The notes beneath the pieces were generated by a model. It made no database searches. It had not been told where the DNA came from and saw nothing but the letters and a program-made list of their open reading frames with translations. From positions 2,480,001-2,544,000 of the forward strand of contig CAVWWX010000002.1 of the NCBI GenBank assembly GCA_963758845.1: a DNA stretch of 64,000 nucleotides, written 5' to 3'. The stretch comes from JBDTSW01 sp963758845. Its GTDB lineage: Bacteria; Actinomycetota; Thermoleophilia; Solirubrobacterales; 70-9. Made by a program: the position numbers and the translations under genes. Shown here in pieces: positions 49,757 to 57,998 of this stretch (the stretch's first letter is position 1; every line of letters begins with the position of its first letter).

Positions 49757-50452
49757 TCAGCTGTTGGCGGCGGAGCGGGCCTCGACCAGCCCGGACAGCC
49801 ACTCGGCGAACTCAGGGCGGGTCTCCCAGTCGGCCTTGAACTTGGCCGCGCCCTCGGTCGTGAGCGGGTGGTTGAGCATCTGTCGCAGGACCTTCGCAGG
49901 CACGGTCGCGATCTCGCACCCGAGCTGGGCCGAGGTGACGACGTGCTCGGGATGGCGGATCGACGCCGAGATGATCTGCGAGGTCACACCGCCGGCGCGG
50001 AAGCACTCGACGATCTCGGCCAGGACCTGGCCGGAGTCGACGGAGATGTCGTCGAGCCGGCCCATGAAGCACGAGACGTAGGTGGCGCCGGCGCCCGCGG
50101 CCAGCAGCGCCTGGTTCGCCGAGAAGACGAGCGTCATGTTCACCGGGATGCCGTCGGCGGTCAGCTCGTGGGTGGCCTCGAGGCCCTCACTGCAGAACGG
50201 GACCTTCACGATGACGTGCTCGTGCAGCTCGCGCAGCGCGCGGCCCTCGGCGACCATGCCCGCCGGGTCCTCCGAGACGACCTCGGCCGACACCGGGCCG
50301 TTCACGAGATCGCAGATGCGACGGACGATCTCGCCGGGATCGCCATCCTCCTTGGCTAGCAGGGACGGGTTCGTGGTCGCACCGGCGAGGACGCCCCAGC
50401 GGGCGATCTCCTCCACCTCGGCGACGCTGCCGGTATCGATGAAGAGCCTCAT
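49757..50452 (-). CDS. Transaldolase-family protein (fructose-6-phosphate aldolase-like)
   Basis: TIM-barrel aldolase of 231 residues, the short type. MRLFIDTGSVAEVEEIARWG, ATTNPSLLAKE and the Schiff-base Lys83 in HVIVKVPF match TalC/MipB. It would join or cleave C3 units (dihydroxyacetone or its transfer) on sugar phosphates. The family often has 210-220 residues; the extra C-terminal helix here is short. The ATG overlaps the stop of glpD by 4 bases, so it is coupled to glycerol-3-phosphate oxidation, whose product is dihydroxyacetone phosphate; a metabolic link is plausible. Confidence 0.87.
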   Translation of the reverse strand: MRLFIDTGSVAEVEEIARWGVLAGATTNPSLLAKEDGDPGEIVRRICDLVNGPVSAEVVSEDPAGMVAEGRALRELHEHVIVKVPFCSEGLEATHELTADGIPVNMTLVFSANQALLAAGAGATYVSCFMGRLDDISVDSGQVLAEIVECFRAGGVTSQIISASIRHPEHVVTSAQLGCEIATVPAKVLRQMLNHPLTTEGAAKFKADWETRPEFAEWLSGLVEARSAANS

Positions 50453-52147
50453 GCGGCCGACGATACGCCGTTCGCCGGATCGATCCCCTCGAGCTTCGCC
50501 TCCTCCACCCAGGCCTCCGACTCAGCCTCGACGCGCGCCGCGTCCCAACCCAGCTCGGCGCCCATCGCGGCGGCCACCGGCCGCACCGACTCGGCGGTCC
50601 GAAGCGCTGGCGCCGCCAGCAGTCCAAGACGCGTCCTTCGCAGCAGGACGTCGCCGACCGAGCGCGCCTGCTCGAGCCGGGCCGCGAGAACGGCCTCGGC
50701 CAGGAGGTCCGGATGGCCCGGCGTGATCGGCGCCGCCAGCGACTTCTCCTGTTCCGCGATCTGCAGCACGCGGCGGCCGGCGTGCCCGTAGCGGAACCCC
50801 AAGAGCTCCCTGTACCCCTCGGGGAGGTCGGCCTCGGCCAGTCCCTCGGGCGGATCCAGCTCGCCCTCCCCGGCGGCCATGCCCAGCGGGATGTCGGCGG
50901 TGCGACACGGGGCGACCCTGCCCGCGCGCTCGACCATCCGGTCGACCACCTGCTTGGCCATCCGCCGCCAGGTGGTGAGCTTGCCGCCGGTGATGGTCAG
51001 CAGGCCGGACGAGGTCTCGTACAGCTCGGCCTTACGGGAGATGTCGACTGACTTGCGCGGATCGCCCGTGGAGATCAAGGGCCGGACGCCGGCGTAGGCA
51101 CCGGTGACGTCGCCCGGCCCCAGGCTGAGGCCGAAGAAGTCGTTGATCGCGCTCAGCAGGTAGTCGATGTCCTCGGCGCCGGGCTCGGGCCGCGTGATGT
51201 CACCGTCGAAGTCGTTGTCGGTCGTCCCCACAAGTGCCTGCCCGTACCACGGGAGGGCGAAGATCCGCCGCTCCGAGCCGGCGGGCACGATCAGCGCCGC
51301 ATGCGCCAGGTCGAGCTTCCCGGCGGGCAGCGTCAGGTGCGTGCCGCGGCTGGGCGAGATCCTGGGCACCTCGGCCTCGTCGTGGATCTCCTCGGGCCGG
51401 ATCTTGTCGGCCCAGACGCCGGTGGCGTTGATCACGCTCTCGGCCTCGACCTCGAACTCCAGGCCGGACTCGCCGTCGCGGCACAGGACGCCGCGCGCGA
51501 TCCCGTCCTCCTCGCGCAGACCGGTCACCTCGGCGCGGTTCAGGCACAGCGCCCCGAAGCGCTCGGCCTCGCCGAGGATCGTCAGCACCAGCCGGACGTC
51601 GTCGGTCTGACAGTCGTAGAAGAGATAGGCGCCCGACGGTTCCAAGCGGCCCCAGCGCCGGTGCCAGCTCGATCGCCTCCTCGCCGCTGATCACCCGGTG
51701 GCGGTCGGGCGCCCAGTAGTCGCCTGCCTCCGCCCGCGCCTCGCGGTCGCGGCGGGCCTGGCCGACCCGGGTCGACGCCATCACGTCGTACATGTTGAGC
51801 CCGATCCCGAGGCTGCGCGACAGGCGCTCCTCGCCGAACGCCGGGACCAGAAACGGCGTCGGGTAGACCAGGTGGGGCGCCAGCTGCACCATCAGCTGGC
51901 GCTCGAGCAGGGCCTCGCGGACGAGGCCCAGGTCGAAGTTCTCGAGATAGCGCAGGCCGCCGTGGACCATCTTCGACGAGCGGCTGGAGGTGCCGATCGC
52001 CCAGTCGTGGCGCTCGACGATGGCCACCGAGTACCCGCGCGACGCGGCGTCGAGCGCCACCCCCGCGCCGGTCACGCCGCCGCCGATGACGACGACGTCG
52101 AACCGCTCCGCCGTGATCGCCTCCAGGGCTTTCTCGCGCGCCAGCAT
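50449..52147 (-). pseudogene. glpD: Glycerol-3-phosphate dehydrogenase (GlpD), one frameshift
   Basis: FAD-dependent enzyme oxidising sn-glycerol-3-phosphate to dihydroxyacetone phosphate at the membrane. The N-terminal part (ATG 52147) reads FDVVVIGGGVTGAGVALDAA, TSSRSSKMVHGGLRYLENFD and EEAIELAPALG. There the frame breaks in a run of four C at 51650-51653 (+ strand). Removing one restores ALGRLEPSGAYLFYDCQTDD, exactly what the family has, and the rest continues normally through SRGTHLTLPAGKLD and LLTITGGKLTTWRRMAKQVV to the end. The total is about 565 residues, usual for GlpD. Because the break is a homopolymer of one extra base, an error in the sequence is more likely than gene loss. Confidence 0.88.
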
Positions 52148-52656
52148 CAGTCCAGGTACTCGACGACGGACTCGGCCGGCTCGCGCGCGGGCGCACGCTG
52201 GTCCTGGACCGGCTTACCCAGGTGGATCAGGCCGATGAAGCGCTCGCTCGGTCCGATCCCGACGGCGGCCCGCCCCTCGCGCTCGCGCAGGACCTCGGGC
52301 GTTCGCCAGTAGCCGGCGAGGCCCCGGGCGTGGGCGGCGGTGAGGACGATGAACGCCGCGACGCCGGTCGCCAGCAGGTCCTCCTCGTCCTGGACGGGCT
52401 CCCCGCTGAGCGCCGCCGAGCAGGCGACCAGGGTCGGGGCGCGGTCGAGCTTTGGCGCCGCCTCCGGGCCGGCGGCGGCCTTCAGCCGCTCGAGCGCCCT
52501 CGGGCCCAGGACCCGGAACCGCCAGGGGTTCGTGAGGTGATGGTTGGGCGCCCAGCGGGCGAGGTCGAACAGCTCGTCCAGCACCTCGCGGTCGACCGGC
52601 TCGGGCCGGAACGCCTTGTGGGTCCGGCGACTCCGGATCGCCTCATCGACCTCCAT
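52147..52656 (-). CDS. Nitroreductase-family protein
   Basis: FMN-dependent oxidoreductase of 169 residues: AIRSRRTHKAFRPEPVDREV, ARWAPNHHLTNPWRFRVLG, AAFIVLTAAHARGLAGYWR and GPSERFIGLIHLGKP. The APNHHLTNPWRF motif is closest to small YdjA-type nitroreductases. BluB, the dimethylbenzimidazole synthase of B12 synthesis, is also of this fold, and the B12 operon ends 11 bases upstream on the same strand, but the BluB hallmark APSVG.SQPW is not found. I therefore call it a nitroreductase of unknown substrate that may still be transcribed with the B12 genes. Confidence 0.85.
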   Translation of the reverse strand: MEVDEAIRSRRTHKAFRPEPVDREVLDELFDLARWAPNHHLTNPWRFRVLGPRALERLKAAAGPEAAPKLDRAPTLVACSAALSGEPVQDEEDLLATGVAAFIVLTAAHARGLAGYWRTPEVLREREGRAAVGIGPSERFIGLIHLGKPVQDQRAPAREPAESVVEYLD

Positions 52657-52667
52657 TGCGGGAAACG

Positions 52668-54512
52668 TTAGGGGAGCCGGCGCCGGTACCAGAGGAAGCC
52701 GCCCCCCAAGCCGGCGGCGAGCGCGCCCAGGCCGCCCAGGGCATAGGGGGTGAGGTCCCCGCCCGCGTCCTCGCCGCCGTCGGTCGCGCCCGCGGCCGGC
52801 GCCTCCGCACGCGCGAGCTTGCCCTCGACCTCGGGGCCGCCGCCGGCTGGCGCTGCGTCCTCGCGCTTGCGCTCGCGCTTGGCCTTGTGGTCCGAGCCGG
52901 GCTTCCTCTCGCCGGCGTCGGGCCCGCGCCCGTCGCCCGAGCCCGGCGCCCCCGAGCCGGCCTCGCCGCCGCCGCCGACCGGGGGCGGCAGCCCGCCCGG
53001 ATCGGACGTTCGCGGCACCGGCTCGACCGGGAAGGCCTCGCGCTCGACCGCCATCAGCGCCTGGCTGGTCACCCAGATCGGCGTCTGGTCGCTGCCCGGC
53101 GAGTAGCGGTAGTGGCCGTCGGGCATCTGTCGAGCCGCGATGTAGTCGAAGCCGTCACGGCCTCCCGACGAGACGGTGGATGGGCTCACCCCCGCGGCGA
53201 CCAGGCCCTGGACGGCCCAAGCCGTTCCCTGCGAGTTGCCGCCCCAGCCCCCGTCACCGCCCTGAGCCCGGCGCAGGTAATCGACCCCGCCCGAGCGGCC
53301 ACTGCGCCCGCCCACCAGGGCCAGCGCCTGCAGCACGGACCCGGTGCTGTCGGGGGTGCTGAACGAGCCGGGCTCATATCCCCAGCCCCCGTCGGAGTTC
53401 TGGGCCGACCGCAGCCAGGCGGCCGAGCGCCCCAGCTCGGACGGCGGAACTCCCCCGGCCCTCAGGGCGAAAACGCCGAACGCTGTCAGATCCACGAAGC
53501 CGCCCCATGAGCCGTTGCCGGAGCGCTTGGCGCGGAGCGCGGCGACCAGGTCGCGCCCCTCGAACGAGCGCGGGTTGATGCCGGCCCCGGCCAGCGCCAG
53601 GATCACCTTCTCGAGGTCGGCGGTGGACGTCGCCGGGTGGCTCCGGAGGAAGTCGACCGGGCTGGCTTTCCCGGCGCGGAGGTCGAGCGGGTTGCGCCCC
53701 GACGCCTCCATCCCCAGCATCGCCCAGGCGGTCATGTCGAGGTTCGAGGAGGCGGTAGGCGTCGCCCCGAAGCCGCCGTCGGAGTTCTGCTGGCGTTCGA
53801 GGTAGCCGCGGGCGCCAGCCGGGCCGGCTGCCTCGGCGGGCGCCGGAGCGACCGCGGCGAGCGCGACCAGCGCGACCAGGAGCGCCGGGACCGCTGCCGC
53901 CGCCGGGCGCCAGGTGAACTCGCTGCGCTCGCGGAAGCGGGAGATCATCCGCACCAGCGCCGGCCCGGCGGCGAGCGCGATCGCGAAGTTGCCCACCGCG
54001 TGGGCCACGTTGAACGGGATCCCCCTGGCCGACAGCGCCAGGTAGCGGTCCAGGGACTGCTCGCCGCCGTAGGACACCATTACCGACAGGTCGAGAAGGG
54101 CGCCGTAGGCGAAGCCCGCGAACGCGCACGCGAAGGCCAGGCTCAGGCGGCCCAGACGGCGCCGGCTGGCCACGGCCAGCAGCGCGCCCAACAGGCCACA
54201 AATGCCCCAGCCCGCCATCTGCCAGGGCGTCCAGGGGCCCTGGCCCAGCCAGAGGTTCGAGACCGGGGCCGCCAGCGCTCCCACGGCGAAGCCGGGCGCC
54301 GCGCCGAGGGCATAGCCGGTGATCAGCGCGACGTCGGTCGTGGCGACGACGTTGGGGACCGGCGCCAGCACCAGCCGGCCCGCGACGGCGAGGGCGGCGA
54401 GCGCGGCGACGAGGGCGACCATGCGCGACGAGGGACGGGAGCGCTCATACCAGACGATCCCGCCGACGATCACCGCCGTGAGCAGCGTGAACACGGCCAG
54501 CTGCCAGGTCAT
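52668..54512 (-). CDS. ECF transporter S-component fused to an external prenyltransferase-like barrel
   Basis: The 614 residues have four parts. Residues 1-195: about six membrane helices of an ECF S-component (ALAVAGRLVLAPVPNVVATT, GYALGAAPGFAVGALAAPVS, WTPWQMAGWGICGLLGALLA, ISRF at the end). Residues 203-222: one more helix. Residues 230-495: repeated units RQQNSDGGFGATP, GNGSWGGFVDLTAFG, AQNSDGGWGYEP, AQGGDGGWGGNSQGTAWAV and RQMPDGHYRYSPGSDQTP, the Q-x-x-DGGWG signature of squalene-cyclase/prenyltransferase alpha/alpha-barrels. Residues 500-585: Gly/Pro/Lys/Glu linker; 589-609: a membrane helix followed by RRR. The barrel lies outside. In transcobalamin this fold holds half of the B12 molecule. 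Fifth gene of the B12-riboswitch operon; ATG overlaps the ecfA stop. Confidence 0.85.
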   Translation of the reverse strand: MTWQLAVFTLLTAVIVGGIVWYERSRPSSRMVALVAALAALAVAGRLVLAPVPNVVATTDVALITGYALGAAPGFAVGALAAPVSNLWLGQGPWTPWQMAGWGICGLLGALLAVASRRRLGRLSLAFACAFAGFAYGALLDLSVMVSYGGEQSLDRYLALSARGIPFNVAHAVGNFAIALAAGPALVRMISRFRERSEFTWRPAAAAVPALLVALVALAAVAPAPAEAAGPAGARGYLERQQNSDGGFGATPTASSNLDMTAWAMLGMEASGRNPLDLRAGKASPVDFLRSHPATSTADLEKVILALAGAGINPRSFEGRDLVAALRAKRSGNGSWGGFVDLTAFGVFALRAGGVPPSELGRSAAWLRSAQNSDGGWGYEPGSFSTPDSTGSVLQALALVGGRSGRSGGVDYLRRAQGGDGGWGGNSQGTAWAVQGLVAAGVSPSTVSSGGRDGFDYIAARQMPDGHYRYSPGSDQTPIWVTSQALMAVEREAFPVEPVPRTSDPGGLPPPVGGGGEAGSGAPGSGDGRGPDAGERKPGSDHKAKRERKREDAAPAGGGPEVEGKLARAEAPAAGATDGGEDAGGDLTPYALGGLGALAAGLGGGFLWYRRRLP

Positions 54513-56173
54513 CTCGGCGCCCCCTCTTCGGCCCGGCCGAGCGCGCGCCGCAGCAGCTCGGCGCCGTCGGCGGGCGTGGTCGGAGCGCCGTCGCCCAGGA
54601 TCCGGGCGGCCTCGGTGGCGAAGTACCAGCCCCCGGCGAGGACCTCGGCCGCCGGCCCGTCGGCCAGCACGCGGCCGGCGCCCAGCAGCACGGCGCGGGT
54701 GGCGAAGCCCGCGGCGAACTCGACGTCGTGGGTGGCCACCAGCACGGCGGACCCTCCCCCGGCCAGCCCGCCCAGGCGGTCGGCCAGCTCGTCCTTTCGC
54801 AGGCGGTCCATCCCGCGGGTCGGCTCGTCCAGGCACACGAGCGCCGGCGCATCGCCGCCGAGTCCCCGCCCCGCCATCACGATCGCCAGTGCCAGGCGCT
54901 GGCGCTCGCCGCCCGAGAGGTCCCGCGGATCGGCGTCGGCGGCCCAGCCCAGACCCACGGCCTCAAGCGCCACCGCGCCCGCGTCGCCCGGCAGCTCGTC
55001 GGCCACCCGCTCGCGGGTAAGGAAGTCCGACGGGCTCTGGGACAGGAGCGCGCAGCCGCCCGGGGTAGCCGCCCGGCCCCGGGCCGGCGCGACGAGCTCC
55101 GCCGCCGTGCGCATGAGGGTGCTCTTGCCGGCGCCGTTTCGGCCCATCAGCGCGACCCGTTCGCCCGACTCGACCCGCAGCGACACGCCGCGGAGCACCT
55201 CCCTGGGGGCGACCCCGTCGTCGAGCTCGACCCACAGGTCGTTCGCGTCGAGCGCTGCGGCCGGCCGGCTGCGCCCCCAGCGGATGGGGTGCCGGCTGTT
55301 GTTCTCGCCGCCCCCGCCAGGCGCGTGCCCGGGGCCCGAGACCTCGACGCCCCGAGCGGCAAGCTGCGCCCGGGCGTCCTTGACGCTCGCCGGCAGCGGC
55401 TTCAGGCCGGCCAGGTGAAACATGCGCGCCCCGGGGGTGGCCAGGACCGGGTCGCTGGACATTGCCCAGTCCAGGAACGCGCCCTTGGCGCCGTCGAACG
55501 CCAGCCCACCGTCGCCCATGGCAAGAACGCGATCGGCGGCCGCCAGGCAACGCTCCAGTCGGTGCTCGGCCAGCACGACGGCGGTCCCCCACTCCTCGTT
55601 CAGGCGGCGCAAGAGCCCGATCAGCTCGTCTCCCGACACGGGGTCGAGCTGCGAGGTCGGCTCGTCCAGCAGCACCAGGCGCGGACGCCCCACCAGGGAC
55701 GCCGCCAGCGCGACCCGCTGGAGCTCGCCGCCGGAGAGGGTGTCGGTGGCGCGGTCGAGCAGGTCGGGGATCGCCAGCGCCAGCGCCACCTCCTCGACCG
55801 CCCGGGCCCGCGCCGTCGCCGGCTCGCCCCGGATCTCCAGCGGCAGCTCGAGCTCGCCCCGGACGGTGGCCCCGACCACCTGGCTCTCGGGATCCTGGGC
55901 GACCAGTCCGACCTCGGCGCCGAGGTCGGCCGGGCCGTGGTCGGAGACGTCGCGGCCGGCGACCCGCAGGTGGCCGGAGGCCTCGCCCCCGTGGTAGTGG
56001 GGCACCAGGCCGCACAGGGCGTGAAGAAGCGTGGACTTGCCCGAGCCCGAGCGGCCGGCCAGCACGATGAACTCTCCCGGCTCGATTCGCAGGGTCAGCT
56101 CGCGAAGCGCGAGCCGCTCGGCCTCCGGGTAGCGGTAGGAGAAGGCGTGGGCGACGGCGACCGGCTCAGCCAC
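54509..56173 (-). CDS. ECF transporter energy module, two ATPases in one chain (EcfA1A2)
   Basis: Two complete ABC domains in 554 residues. First: Walker A GRSGSGKST (40-48), signature DTLSGGELQRVALA and Walker B LVLLDEPTSQLD. Second: GRNGAGKST, DLSGGERQRLALAIVMAG and ALVCLDEPTRGMD. Separate proteins normally supply these (EcfA, EcfA'); the fused form is common in actinobacteria. With EcfT and an S-component it makes an importer driven by ATP. I start at GTG 56173, overlapping the ecfT stop by 8 bases; the open frame continues upstream but without homology. Confidence 0.9.
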   Translation of the reverse strand: MAEPVAVAHAFSYRYPEAERLALRELTLRIEPGEFIVLAGRSGSGKSTLLHALCGLVPHYHGGEASGHLRVAGRDVSDHGPADLGAEVGLVAQDPESQVVGATVRGELELPLEIRGEPATARARAVEEVALALAIPDLLDRATDTLSGGELQRVALAASLVGRPRLVLLDEPTSQLDPVSGDELIGLLRRLNEEWGTAVVLAEHRLERCLAAADRVLAMGDGGLAFDGAKGAFLDWAMSSDPVLATPGARMFHLAGLKPLPASVKDARAQLAARGVEVSGPGHAPGGGGENNSRHPIRWGRSRPAAALDANDLWVELDDGVAPREVLRGVSLRVESGERVALMGRNGAGKSTLMRTAAELVAPARGRAATPGGCALLSQSPSDFLTRERVADELPGDAGAVALEAVGLGWAADADPRDLSGGERQRLALAIVMAGRGLGGDAPALVCLDEPTRGMDRLRKDELADRLGGLAGGGSAVLVATHDVEFAAGFATRAVLLGAGRVLADGPAAEVLAGGWYFATEAARILGDGAPTTPADGAELLRRALGRAEEGAPR

Positions 56174-57074
56174 GGGCCGCCTCGGGACGCAGGTTCCGGC
56201 CAAGCCAGCGGGCCCGGGCGAAGGGGAGCGCCGCCAGGATGGGAAGCGCCGCCGCGACGGCCAGCGTCGCGAGCCCGGATTCCATGGCGATCCGCGGATA
56301 GGCGTCGTATGCGGCGACGCCGGCCGCGACCGCGCCGAGCCCAAGGGCCAGGATCGCCAGGCCCGTTATGGCGAAGCGCCAGGACCGCCTGCCTGGCCGC
56401 GGCTGGGCGGCCCGGCGCGGCGGGCCGTGGGCATAGCCGCGGAGCTCGAGCGTCGCCGCCACGTCGACCGAGCGGTCCAGCGCGCCCGCCACCAACCGCC
56501 TCAGGGTGCCGACTGCGCCCACGGGGGCGGCCGCCGGGCCGCGCAGCAGCGCCGCCTCGCGAACGCGCGCATGGTCGCGCGCGGCGAGCGGGACAAGGCG
56601 TGCGATCAGGGTCGCGGTCAGCGCCGAACGCCGGGCCAGCGGGCGCAGCATCCGCAGCAGGCGGTCGGGGTCGACGCTCGCCGACAGGACGGCGAAGGCG
56701 AGCAGCACCACCACGACGCGGCCGGCCAGCACCGCTCCCTCGGCGAGGGCCTCGGCGCTGACGTCGATCCGCCCCAGCACGGGAAGCTCCCAACCGCGCA
56801 CCAGGATCGTCTCGCCCCGCTGCGCAGCGATCGCATTGACGGCAACGAAGGCGAGGGCGAGGATGACGCCGTAGCGCGCCGAGGCCGCCAGCGCCGCCCC
56901 GGCTCCGGCGCAGAGCCCGGCGACGACCACGGCGGCGCTCACGCCGGCAAGGATCAGCGGGTTGGTGGTGGCCAGCGCCACCGTCGCGATGGCGCCGAAG
57001 TAAAGGCAGGCCGAGAGGGCGCTGGCGTCGCGAAGCGGCCCCGGCCGTGGTGAGTAGGCCAGCGGCGACCTCAT
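56166..57074 (-). CDS. ECF transporter transmembrane component EcfT (CbiQ family)
   Basis: A 302-residue membrane protein with hydrophobic helices at both ends and a cytoplasmic coupling region between. The two short coupling motifs of EcfT, A-x-x-R-G-like, are seen in RVREAALLRGPAAAP and VAATLELRGYAHGPPRR. The core SALTATLIARLVPLAARDHA is also typical. The C-terminal pair of helices (about 80 residues) is an extension beyond most EcfT proteins. The ATG overlaps the stop of the DUF4430 lipoprotein gene (ATGA). Confidence 0.87.
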   Translation of the reverse strand: MRSPLAYSPRPGPLRDASALSACLYFGAIATVALATTNPLILAGVSAAVVVAGLCAGAGAALAASARYGVILALAFVAVNAIAAQRGETILVRGWELPVLGRIDVSAEALAEGAVLAGRVVVVLLAFAVLSASVDPDRLLRMLRPLARRSALTATLIARLVPLAARDHARVREAALLRGPAAAPVGAVGTLRRLVAGALDRSVDVAATLELRGYAHGPPRRAAQPRPGRRSWRFAITGLAILALGLGAVAAGVAAYDAYPRIAMESGLATLAVAAALPILAALPFARARWLGRNLRPEAARG

Positions 57075-57976
57075 CCGGCCTCCGGCGCCGGTCGCGCGCC
57101 GCCCTCGGTCACGGCGACCGCGTAGCGGTCTCGCAGGTCGCGCTCGTTCAGGGCGCCGGCCGCAACGTCGACGGCGTCATCGTCGGTGCCGGTCACGAGC
57201 CAGACGGGCGGGGCCTCGCCCGGCCGCATCGCGGCGATCAGGCCGCCGGAGCTCAGGCGATCGGCCTCACCGCCGGCGACGTCCAGGACCGACAGCTCCC
57301 AGGCCTGGCCCTCCCGCTCGAAGGCGGCAAACACGCCGCTCTGGGCCGGCCCCGCGTCCAGCAGGCCCGCCGTCGGCTCCGTCCGCAGCTCCTCCCAGGG
57401 ACCGACGAGCACCCGGATCGCGGCGCCGACGCGGGCTGGGAAGCCGACCCCATCGGCCTCGGCGCCGGCGTCGTCGAGGCTGGCCTCGACCTCGTCGCAG
57501 GCCTTCTGGTCCCCGGCGCATTCCACCCGCACCGGCTCCGGCTCGCCGGCCTGGGACTCCTGTGCGAACGGCTCGGGGAACGAGCCGACGACGGCAGGGA
57601 CGCGCATCGCCTCGGTCCAGTCGCGGTAGTCCCACCAGATCCGGTCTCCCGGGCGCATCGCGACCTCGGCGGCGCCGGCCGAGGACTCGATCCCGTTCAC
57701 GTAGAAGAACCAGTCCAGGCTGCGGCCGTTCTCGGTGTCGCCCTCGATCCCGTCGATCGACTGCACGAAGCCGCCGCCGAAGCGGGTCTCGAGGTCGGTC
57801 TCGCGGTCGAGCACGCGCATCACGGTGTCGCTCTCGGCGGGGTCGTCCTCGGCGGCGTCCAGCAGGACCTCCGAGCCGTAGTCGCGGGTGACGCGAAGCT
57901 CGGCCTCGCCGTCGGCGGACTCGCCCGGCCCCAGCCCGCAGCCCGCGACGATGACCGGCAGCAGAGCTGCCGCCAC
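57071..57976 (-). CDS. DUF4430-like lipoprotein, probable cobalamin-binding component
   Basis: The 301 residues start with a short hydrophobic signal and a lipobox, VIVAGC with Cys13, so the protein is probably a lipoprotein on the outer face of the membrane. Residues ~25-125 fit DUF4430: a first strand ELRVTRDYGSEVLLDA, then ETDLETRFGGGFVQSIDGIE, LDWFFYVNGIESSAGAAEVA and the last strand RPGDRIWWDYRDW. The remaining ~170 residues form another alpha/beta domain that I do not recognise. In intrinsic factor and transcobalamin the beta domain has this fold and closes over B12. Start at GTG 57976; the signal would be unusually short, and nothing better is in frame. Confidence 0.78.
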   Translation of the reverse strand: MAAALLPVIVAGCGLGPGESADGEAELRVTRDYGSEVLLDAAEDDPAESDTVMRVLDRETDLETRFGGGFVQSIDGIEGDTENGRSLDWFFYVNGIESSAGAAEVAMRPGDRIWWDYRDWTEAMRVPAVVGSFPEPFAQESQAGEPEPVRVECAGDQKACDEVEASLDDAGAEADGVGFPARVGAAIRVLVGPWEELRTEPTAGLLDAGPAQSGVFAAFEREGQAWELSVLDVAGGEADRLSSGGLIAAMRPGEAPPVWLVTGTDDDAVDVAAGALNERDLRDRYAVAVTEGGARPAPEAG

Positions 57977-57998
57977 CGCCGCCAGGCCGCGGACCGGG

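Noticed and set aside
50449..52147. Two separate genes (an N-terminal and a C-terminal GlpD fragment)
   Set aside because: The halves join perfectly into a full GlpD after removal of one base in a four-base homopolymer; the second half has no ribosome site of its own.
52147..52656. BluB (dimethylbenzimidazole synthase) next to the B12 operon
   Set aside because: The protein has APNHHLTNPWRF, typical of small nitroreductases, and lacks the BluB motif region; position alone is not enough.
52668..54512. Terpene cyclase or squalene-hopene cyclase
   Set aside because: DGGWG-type repeats are present, but the catalytic acid motifs are absent, the barrel is short, and it is fused to an S-component.
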